In this document: piece by piece, positions 1 to 4,263 of the stretch | How positions within the stretch are numbered: position 1 is the stretch's first letter | Layout: every line of letters begins with the position of its first letter | Assembly (NCBI GenBank): GCA_947456915.1 | Contig: CANGUQ010000278.1 | Coordinates: forward strand, 1-5,643 | Direction of reading: 5' to 3' | Origin: Betaproteobacteria bacterium | GTDB taxonomy: Bacteria > Pseudomonadota > Gammaproteobacteria > Burkholderiales > CAIKXV01 | Length of the DNA: 5,643 nucleotides | Notes under the pieces: model-generated | The model's input: the letters and a program-made list of their open reading frames with translations, nothing else | What the model was told of the DNA's origin: nothing | Databases searched by the model: none | Program-made: the position numbers and the translations under genes

Positions 1-207
1 ATTGCGCCGAGCTGTCCCAGACCCATCATGCCGACGGTGCATTCGCGGGTCTCGCGCGGATGCACATAGGCCCAGCGCCGTTCGGCGCGCGCGCGCTCGA
101 ACGTGCTGAACTCGCGGAAGTGGCGCAGCACACAGGTGAGCAGGTACTGGCTCATCATCCGCCCCATCTCCGGGTCGGAGATGCGGGTGATCGGAATGCC
201 CGGTGGC
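1..207 (-). repeat. Left arm of a 207-bp inverted repeat (internal ghrA segment)
   Basis: The reverse complement of 1-207 matches 2451-2657 at 206 of 207 positions. The single difference is at 110 versus 2548. The arm encodes GhrA residues 79-146. It may extend beyond the left edge of the window. The spacer to the right arm is 2243 bp. The right-hand boundary is sharp: at 208-210 the two copies disagree at every base. Confidence 0.97.
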
Positions 208-440
208 AGCGTCTGGTCGCGCACGATGTTGTCGACACCGGCGCCCAGGTTGATGATCAGCTTGAGGTTCGGGAACTGCCGATAGAAGCCGGGCGGCGCG
301 CGCCATGCGAGCACGGCTTCGACCTGATCGAATGGACCGCAGTCGGGCCACACATGGAAGGCGAGCGCGGGATCGGCAGCCTGCACGGCCTCGCCCCATC
401 CGGCCGAGCTGTCGACATTGCTGTAGAAGACGAGTGACAT
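1..440 (-). CDS. ghrA: Glyoxylate/hydroxypyruvate reductase A, 5' part (residues 1-146, open at left edge)
   Basis: This is the N-terminal part of a D-isomer-specific 2-hydroxyacid dehydrogenase of the GhrA type. That family reduces glyoxylate to glycolate and hydroxypyruvate to D-glycerate in the cytoplasm, usually with NADPH. Translation from the ATG at 440 gives MSLVFYSNVDSSAGWGEAVQ, then the family segment NLKLIINLGAGVDNI (about residues 58-72) and DPEMGRMMSQYLL (about 89-101). The frame is still open at position 1, inside the glycine-rich cofactor loop GLGQLG (residues 140-145). No Shine-Dalgarno is seen before the ATG, but there is no better upstream start, and the N-terminus matches what is expected of GhrA. 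Residues 79-146 are repeated in inverted orientation at 2452-2657, where the rest of the gene continues on the other strand. It is therefore unclear whether a complete gene lies to the left of this window. The family call is firm; the substrate is inferred from the family. Confidence 0.88.
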   Translation of the reverse strand, partial: MSLVFYSNVDSSAGWGEAVQAADPALAFHVWPDCGPFDQVEAVLAWRAPPGFYRQFPNLKLIINLGAGVDNIVRDQTLPPGIPITRISDPEMGRMMSQYLLTCVLRHFREFSTFERARAERRWAYVHPRETRECTVGMMGLGQLGA

Positions 441-447
441 GGGTCGG

Positions 448-456
448 AGATTAGCA
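448..456 (-). promoter_or_regulatory. Possible extended -10 promoter for a leaderless ghrA transcript
   Basis: On the minus strand the bases TGC-TAATCT lie directly upstream of ghrA, resembling an extended -10 element (TGn plus a TATAAT-like hexamer). Only seven bases separate it from the ATG at 440. Transcription would therefore begin at or very near the start codon, which agrees with the missing Shine-Dalgarno. No convincing -35 box is present. This is a weak pattern match in a 52-bp gap, and ghrA could instead be read through from the upstream two-gene unit. Confidence 0.25.
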
Positions 457-492
457 GCACTGCGCAAACGCGACGTGCATCTGCGCTTCATG

Positions 493-1152
493 TCATGGGG
501 TTGCCGCCAGGCGTTTCGACTTGAGTGTCGCCTGGGGCAGATCACCCACCGCCGTCACTGCTTCGACGAGAATGCGCTTTTCGGCGGCGGTCAGCGTGTG
601 CAGGTCGCCATCGTTGAAGTACGTCAGCGCCTTCAGGCTCTCGCTCGGCTGAAAGCTGGTTCCGAACAGCAGGCGGGCCGATGCCAGTCCGGAGGACAGA
701 CTCACGCCCGCCTCGACCATCGCGGCGATGTCGCGATAGTCCTTGGCCTCGGCGCGCTGCAGAACGACCTTGACCTTCGTCGCCATCAGATCGTCGAGAG
801 ACGCCACCTGCAGCACTCCGTCTTCGGTGCAGTCGGGCACACCTACACGCCCGAAAGAGATCGCGCCGAAGAACGACAGTTTGACGGTATCGGCTGGGGT
901 CACGCTATCAGGTACCGATACAACCCACGTGTCGACCTGGTCCTGCAGCGTCGTGGCTTGCGACAGGAACGGAAGCGCTGAATTGAGCGCTGCGCGGTCG
1001 AGCGGACCCTCCGAAAAGAAGTCGAAGTCGACCGAAGCACGATGCCCGAGCCTCAGCGCGAGCGCCGTCCCGCCGTAGAGCACGAACCCGATCTCGGACG
1101 CCCTGCGCAGTTCGGGCCACAGGCGCTGCTGCGCAAGCGGCAGCACATCCAT
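493..1152 (-). CDS. AbiEii/AbiGii toxin-family nucleotidyltransferase
   Basis: This 219-residue protein has the signature of the AbiEii/AbiGii (DUF1814) branch of the nucleotidyltransferase fold. The motif YGGTA at residues 26-30 is the glycine-rich nucleotide-binding turn. It is followed by LRLGHRASVDFDFF (33-46), whose D42 and D44 are the expected metal-binding pair. A later block, KVKVVLQRAEAKDYRDI (126-142), is the typical Lys/Arg-rich helix with KDYRDI. No signal peptide or membrane segment is seen, so the protein should be cytoplasmic. The frame runs further upstream to 1299, but that extension overlaps the preceding gene and is arginine-rich and unlike the family, so the ATG at 1152 is chosen. 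The start lies 20 bp after the upstream stop with no clear Shine-Dalgarno, which suggests translational coupling. In AbiE systems the relative is the toxin that modifies RNA or nucleotides, and the partner represses it. A toxin role here is inferred; family members also occur as housekeeping-like singletons. Confidence 0.85.
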   Translation of the reverse strand: MDVLPLAQQRLWPELRRASEIGFVLYGGTALALRLGHRASVDFDFFSEGPLDRAALNSALPFLSQATTLQDQVDTWVVSVPDSVTPADTVKLSFFGAISFGRVGVPDCTEDGVLQVASLDDLMATKVKVVLQRAEAKDYRDIAAMVEAGVSLSSGLASARLLFGTSFQPSESLKALTYFNDGDLHTLTAAEKRILVEAVTAVGDLPQATLKSKRLAATP

Positions 1153-1172
1153 TCGGGGTGTGAAATTGCCCG

Positions 1173-1475
1173 TCACGCGAGCCTGCGCACGGGCAGCGGA
1201 GGCACGCGATCGACGCTGGACAATCCGAGGCGATAGTGCCAGTAGGCCCATGAGCGTTCGTTGAACTGGCCGGCCTCGGCGTGTTTCAACACCTCGCACA
1301 GCATCTCATCTCCGACCAACGCTGCCAGCGCCTGCACATCGGCGTAGTCGCCGATGTTCATGACCTGTGCGATGACCCGCTCAGGCATGGCCAGGGCTTC
1401 GTCCGGCGTTTTCCACCAGATGTACTTCCGGGCCAGCGGTTCCAGCGCATCAAGCGCTTCAAGGCTCACGCGCAT
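1173..1475 (-). CDS. Small conserved protein with YIWW motif, upstream partner of the nucleotidyltransferase (DUF6922-like)
   Basis: This is a 100-residue soluble protein. The motif RKYIWWKTPDEALAMPERVI (residues 16-35) is followed by AQVMNIGDYADVQAL (36-50), FNERSWAYWHYRLGL (71-85) and a C-terminal VPPLPVRRL (91-99). From memory this matches the short proteins annotated as DUF6922, often found just upstream of AbiEii-type nucleotidyltransferases; I could not run a search. The ATG at 1475 is preferred because GGAG lies nine bases upstream. A TTG at 1517 would add 14 residues without such support. The gene ends 20 bp before the nucleotidyltransferase and almost certainly shares its transcript. 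By position it would be the antitoxin or regulator of the pair, but it has none of the winged-helix character of AbiEi. Its function is unknown, and the antitoxin role is inference from context only. Confidence 0.75.
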   Translation of the reverse strand: MRVSLEALDALEPLARKYIWWKTPDEALAMPERVIAQVMNIGDYADVQALAALVGDEMLCEVLKHAEAGQFNERSWAYWHYRLGLSSVDRVPPLPVRRLA

Positions 1476-1484
1476 CGCAGAACA

Positions 1485-1488
1485 CTCC
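1485..1488 (-). promoter_or_regulatory. Shine-Dalgarno GGAG that sets the start of the YIWW-motif protein
   Basis: On the minus strand GGAG is followed by nine bases and then the ATG at 1475. This supports the internal ATG over the TTG at 1517 as the start of the 100-residue protein. Confidence 0.55.
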
Positions 1489-1561
1489 GATCGACGCACT
1501 GCTTCAAGTGTGAACAAGGATCATTCGGCCCAACGGCGAATGTCACTGTCTGCCGAAGCTG

Positions 1562-1637
1562 AAGGGTAGCACTGCGCGATGCGGCAGGCCGCGAAACCGG
1601 GATTCAGGAGGGCGGCCTAGCGCGACGCGCTACCCTT
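1562..1637. repeat. Nested inverted repeats upstream of the two-gene nucleotidyltransferase unit
   Basis: AAGGGTAGC at 1562-1570 is the exact reverse complement of GCTACCCTT at 1629-1637. Inside the right arm lies a second palindrome, TAGCGCG-A-CGCGCTA, at 1618-1632. The two structures share bases and cannot form at once. They lie in the 284-bp non-coding stretch 1476-1759, about 90-160 bp upstream of the YIWW-protein start. They could be an operator or a remnant of a mobile repeat. No T-run follows either stem, so they do not look like terminators. No function is assigned. Confidence 0.4.
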
Positions 1638-1707
1638 GGCGCGATCGAGCCGAAACGGCGCGAGGCAAGCCAGGGGCTGGAACTCGCCCAGCACCGTGGC
1701 AGACATC

Positions 1708-1733
1708 AAAAAGCCGCCCATGCGGGCGGCCTT
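1708..1733 (-). terminator. Rho-independent terminator of the VPLPA-CTERM gene at 1760-2450
   Basis: GCCGCCC (1713-1719) pairs with GGGCGGC (1724-1730) around a four-base loop. On the minus strand the stem is followed directly by five T (the A-run 1708-1712 on the plus strand). It lies about 27 bp past the stop codon at 1760 and is oriented to end that gene's transcript before the downstream two-gene unit. Confidence 0.85.
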
Positions 1734-1759
1734 GTGAGGGTGCAAAGAGACGCTGACTG

Positions 1760-2455
1760 CTAGCGGCGCTTCTTCTGCAGCGCACCGATCAGGCCCAGCC
1801 CGGAGAGCAGCAGCCAGCCTGCGGCCGGCAGCGGAACCACCGAGGTAGGCACCCCGGTCTCGATGGTCAACGCTGAGATGAATGAGCGCGAAACGTTGGT
1901 CGCACCTGGATCGCTGATCGAGAAGCCGACCAGTGTCTGGCCGGCAGACGCGCCAAATGCGTAAGACTGCCAGTCGTAATGCTGGCCAGCAGCGGCACCG
2001 ATCGTGCCGGTATTGTTGACCACTTCCTGCGTGGTCGCGCTGAACAGGCTGGTGGTGAAGGCCGGGTTGAAATTGTAGTCACGGATGTCCGTGCCGCCGA
2101 TCAGCGTTTTCGATACGGTCGAACCGTTGCCAAACGTGAAAGTCACGGTCGGTGCGAACTGGGGATTGGTGCTGCCCCACCCAGTGCCCATCAGGGTGAA
2201 GCCGCCGACCGCGTTCGTGATGTTGAGACCGGTAATGCTGAGGACCTGCGGATTGGCGCCGCTGCCGAGCGCGCTGTACCAGATGTTGTCCACTGGCGCA
2301 CCAGTGACCGAGCGACTGGGCGCGATCTGGAAAGGCACGCCCAGGTAGGTCTGCGCGCCCGTAGGCAACGTGTCAGCGTTGATGAATGAGGAACTGACGA
2401 ATCCGGCATTGAACGTGCTCGAGAGATCTACCGTGGTGAACGCGGCATGCGCCAC
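1760..2455 (-). CDS. VPLPA-CTERM (exosortase-sorted) secreted protein, signal peptide lost at a junction
   Basis: The C-terminus is a clear VPLPA variant of the PEP-CTERM sorting signal: VPLPA (residues 207-211), a hydrophobic segment AGWLLLSGLGLIGAL (212-226) and the basic tail KKRR. Such proteins cross the inner membrane by Sec and are then cut and transferred by an exosortase. The body (about residues 5-200) is Ser/Thr/Gly/Asn-rich, probably beta-sandwich, lacks cysteine and has no fold I recognise. The beginning is broken. The sequence starts at AHAAFTTVDL, which reads like the cleavage end of a signal peptide, while the n-region and hydrophobic core are absent. Only a GTG at 2455 can start it, and an in-frame stop lies upstream at 2468-2470. 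The native sequence stops at 2450, where antisense ghrA begins. As it stands the protein could not be exported. The intact gene may exist elsewhere if the junction is artificial. Confidence 0.8.
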   Translation of the reverse strand: MAHAAFTTVDLSSTFNAGFVSSSFINADTLPTGAQTYLGVPFQIAPSRSVTGAPVDNIWYSALGSGANPQVLSITGLNITNAVGGFTLMGTGWGSTNPQFAPTVTFTFGNGSTVSKTLIGGTDIRDYNFNPAFTTSLFSATTQEVVNNTGTIGAAAGQHYDWQSYAFGASAGQTLVGFSISDPGATNVSRSFISALTIETGVPTSVVPLPAAGWLLLSGLGLIGALQKKRR

Positions 2456-2657
2456 CGGGCATTCCGATCACCCGCATCTCCGACCCGGAGATGGGGCGGA
2501 TGATGAGCCAGTACCTGCTCACCTGTGTGCTGCGCCACTTCCGCGAGCTCAGCACGTTCGAGCGCGCGCGCGCCGAACGGCGCTGGGCCTATGTGCATCC
2601 GCGCGAGACCCGCGAATGCACCGTCGGCATGATGGGTCTGGGACAGCTCGGCGCAAT
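2451..2657 (+). repeat. Right arm of the 207-bp inverted repeat (internal ghrA segment)
   Basis: This is the reverse-complement copy of 1-207 with one mismatch (C at 2548 instead of T, giving Leu instead of Phe at residue 111). The arm starts exactly where the truncated VPLPA-CTERM gene stops. It continues without a break into the unique 3' part of ghrA at 2658. Confidence 0.97.
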
Positions 2658-3147
2658 GGCGGCGGCAGAGTTCGCCCGCCAGGGATTCCGCGTGCTCGGC
2701 TGGTCGCGCTCGGCGAAGTCGCTCGCCGGCGTCGAGACCTTCCACGGCATGGAGCAGTTGCCGACCTTCCTCGCACGCAGCGAGATCTGCGTGATGCTGC
2801 TGCCGCTGACCGCCGAGACCGAGAACCTGATGACCGCGGAACGCTTCGCGCAGTTGCCGCAGGGTGCGAAGTTCGTCAATGCGGGTCGCGGCCGCACCGT
2901 CGATGAAGACGCGCTGGTCGCCGCGCTGCGGTCGGGGCATATCGCCGAAGCGACGCTCGATGTGTTTCGTGAAGAACCATTGCCGCAGTCTCATCCGCTA
3001 TGGGACTGCCCGCAGGTGCTGATCACGCCGCATCTGGCGTCGGTCGGTATTCCGCGCACTGCCGCCGCGCAGATCGTCGCCAACCTGGCGCGGGTACGGC
3101 AGGGGCTGCGCCCGGAACATGAGGTCGAACCCGCGCGCGGCTACTGA
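2452..3147 (+). CDS. ghrA: Glyoxylate/hydroxypyruvate reductase A, 3' part (residues 79-309, no native start)
   Basis: This is the C-terminal 231 residues of the GhrA begun at 440 on the other strand. It carries the cofactor loop GLGQLG (full-length residues 140-145), WSRSAK (162-167), whose Arg-Ser suits NADPH preference, NAGRG with the likely catalytic Arg224, DVFREEPLP with catalytic Glu253, and TPHLAS with catalytic His272. All three family catalytic residues are therefore present. The first 78 residues, part of the substrate-binding domain, are missing. The frame upstream reaches a TGA at 2437-2439 within the neighbouring gene. The first internal ATG is at 2491 (residue 92) with a GGAG directly touching it, too close to serve as a normal ribosome site. 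As drawn the fragment should not give an active enzyme. Joined in frame to 440-207 on the minus strand it makes a complete 309-residue protein. Confidence 0.9.
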   Translation, partial: PPGIPITRISDPEMGRMMSQYLLTCVLRHFRELSTFERARAERRWAYVHPRETRECTVGMMGLGQLGAMAAAEFARQGFRVLGWSRSAKSLAGVETFHGMEQLPTFLARSEICVMLLPLTAETENLMTAERFAQLPQGAKFVNAGRGRTVDEDALVAALRSGHIAEATLDVFREEPLPQSHPLWDCPQVLITPHLASVGIPRTAAAQIVANLARVRQGLRPEHEVEPARGY

Positions 3148-3189
3148 GTGCGTGCCGCCCGTCGTTTTCACGCGCTGCGACCGTCAGGA

Positions 3190-3207
3190 TTAGTCCGAAC
3201 GGACTAA
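3190..3207. promoter_or_regulatory. Perfect 18-bp palindrome, candidate regulator-binding site
   Basis: TTAGTCCG-AA-CGGACTAA has two exact 8-bp arms around two bases. It is AT-flanked and stands out in the GC-rich gap between ghrA and the DUF642-like gene. No T-run follows, so it is not an intrinsic terminator. It lies about 135 bp upstream of the ATG at 3342 and about 97 bp upstream of the start predicted from the sigma-54-like element at 3270-3285. That is a usual distance for an enhancer-binding activator. The binding protein is unknown. Confidence 0.45.
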
Positions 3208-3269
3208 CGCCGGCTGGTGTCGTGGCTGGAAATGTTCATCCGCCGGGCGTACTGTATGCCGAATGACAT

Positions 3270-3285
3270 TGTGATGCGCGTTGCA
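3270..3285 (+). promoter_or_regulatory. Possible sigma-54-like -24/-12 promoter of the VPLPA-CTERM gene
   Basis: TGTGATG-CGCG-TTGCA aligns with the RpoN consensus TGGCACG-N4-TTGCW. The -12 half is perfect, but the -24 half matches at only 4 of 7 positions, and its key GG is GT. Initiation would be near 3296, leaving a leader of about 46 bases before the ATG. Expression of PEP-CTERM genes has been linked to RpoN and the PrsK/PrsR two-component pair in floc-forming betaproteobacteria, so the match has context, but the imperfect -24 box keeps it tentative. Confidence 0.3.
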
Positions 3286-3341
3286 ACCCCGTACCTCAAC
3301 GGCATTCAACCATTCACGTCGCAATCGAATCGGAGACCCAC

Positions 3342-4091
3342 ATGATCAAGAAACATCTGGCACGCGTCGCCTTGGGTTGTGCGCTGGCCACAGCGATGAA
3401 CGGGGCCTTCGCGCAATCGGTCACCAATGGCAGCTTCGAATCGTTCACTGGACCGTTGAATGGTCAAGGTGCGCTGCAGATCAACCCTGGAAGTACAGCC
3501 ATAATGGGCTGGTCGGTCGTCGGAGACAGTACCAGCGTCTCCATCATCGGCAACTCGAATATCTTTGACGTCTTTACGCCGTTTGGCGCGAACAGCATCG
3601 ACCTCACTGGATACAGCGACGTGCTGCCCGGCGCGAAGTTGCAGCAGACGGTCACCGGGTTCACCATCGGCAGTACCTACCAACTGTCGTTTTGGCTGGG
3701 GCTCAACGGTGTCGGCTGTGGGCAGATCGGTAACATCTGCGGAGGGCCCAACGGCGCGATCGTCTCAATCGGCTCGACCACGCAGACCTTCACTCACAGC
3801 ATCGGGACTGCCCCTGCCGGCCGTCTGACCTTCCCGCTCAACGATCAGGCGGGCGCGCTGATTGCCAACCGGATCTGGGATCCGTTCACCCTGAACTTCA
3901 CCGCCACGGCGGGCTCGATGCTGCTGTCATTCGAGACGCAGGCTGCTGTCCCTGGCCAGAACGTCCAAAGCGCCCTCGACAACGTGGCAATCACGGTGCC
4001 CGGCACAACCGTGGTCCCGTTGCCCGCAGCCGCCTGGCTGCTGCTGTCGGGCCTCGGTCTGCTCGGCGCATTGCAACGCCGTCGCAGCTGA
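3342..4091 (+). CDS. DUF642-like secreted protein with VPLPA-CTERM sorting signal
   Basis: This 249-residue exported protein begins with a signal peptide, MIKKHLARVALGC...AFA (1-24), probably cut before Gln25. The mature part opens with TNGSFESF (28-35), followed by GWSVVGDSTSVSIIG (56-70), NSIDLTGY (84-91), LQQTVTGFTIGSTYQLSFWLG (100-120) and ALDNVAIT (211-218). This order is typical of DUF642-like, galactose-binding-type beta-sandwich domains. C126 and C133 may form a small disulphide loop. The end carries VPLPA (225-229), a hydrophobic stretch WLLLSGLGLLGAL (232-244) and RRRS, the exosortase recognition tag. The product is therefore expected outside the inner membrane, perhaps attached to extracellular polysaccharide or the biofilm matrix. 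GGAG at 3332-3335, six bases before the ATG, supports the start. The gene stands alone and is closed by the terminator at 4164-4191. Export and sorting are well supported; the ligand is unknown. Confidence 0.88.
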   Translation: MIKKHLARVALGCALATAMNGAFAQSVTNGSFESFTGPLNGQGALQINPGSTAIMGWSVVGDSTSVSIIGNSNIFDVFTPFGANSIDLTGYSDVLPGAKLQQTVTGFTIGSTYQLSFWLGLNGVGCGQIGNICGGPNGAIVSIGSTTQTFTHSIGTAPAGRLTFPLNDQAGALIANRIWDPFTLNFTATAGSMLLSFETQAAVPGQNVQSALDNVAITVPGTTVVPLPAAAWLLLSGLGLLGALQRRRS

Positions 4092-4163
4092 ACGAAGGCG
4101 GCATATCGGGCACAGCGACACCGAGCGACCCGCGCGCTCGCGGTTGACCGGTCACCCTGGATG

Positions 4164-4191
4164 AAAAAGCCCCACTTCGGTGGGGCTTTTT
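4164..4191. terminator. Strong bidirectional Rho-independent terminator
   Basis: AAAAAGCCCCAC (4164-4175) pairs perfectly with GTGGGGCTTTTT (4180-4191) around a TTCG tetraloop. A U-run follows the stem on both strands. It lies between the convergent DUF642-like gene (stop at 4091) and the chemoreceptor gene (stop at 4264), so it can end transcripts from both sides. Confidence 0.95.
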
Positions 4192-4263
4192 CCTGGTGCG
4201 CCCGGCACGGGCAGGTACTGATCAGCGTGCGATGCACCCGCGCGCCCGCCAACCCGCGTCTGC

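Noticed and set aside
1153..1299. N-terminal extension of the nucleotidyltransferase to 1299
   Set aside because: It would overlap most of the end of the upstream gene, adds an arginine-rich segment unlike the family, and the ATG at 1152 fits the usual family start.
1979..2389. Plus-strand open frame of 136 residues opposite the truncated VPLPA-CTERM gene
   Set aside because: It has arginine-rich random-looking composition and no ribosome site, while the opposite strand encodes a protein with a recognisable sorting tail and its own terminator.
1..2657. Composite transposon or integron flanked by inverted repeats
   Set aside because: The repeats are internal pieces of a housekeeping enzyme gene, not insertion-sequence ends. 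No transposase, integrase, target duplication or attachment site is visible between or beside them.
2428..2994. Long minus-strand open frame (188 residues) across the 3' part of ghrA
   Set aside because: It is antisense to a clearly conserved dehydrogenase with all catalytic motifs. Its Arg/Ala/His-rich translation is a by-product of high GC at third codon positions.
3148..3207. Terminator after the 3' end of ghrA
   Set aside because: The only strong stem is the palindrome at 3190-3207, and no T-run follows it on either strand.
3223..3238. Sigma-54-like site beginning TGGCTGG
   Set aside because: The -24 half looks good, but the required GC at the -12 position is TC, so the match fails at an essential position.
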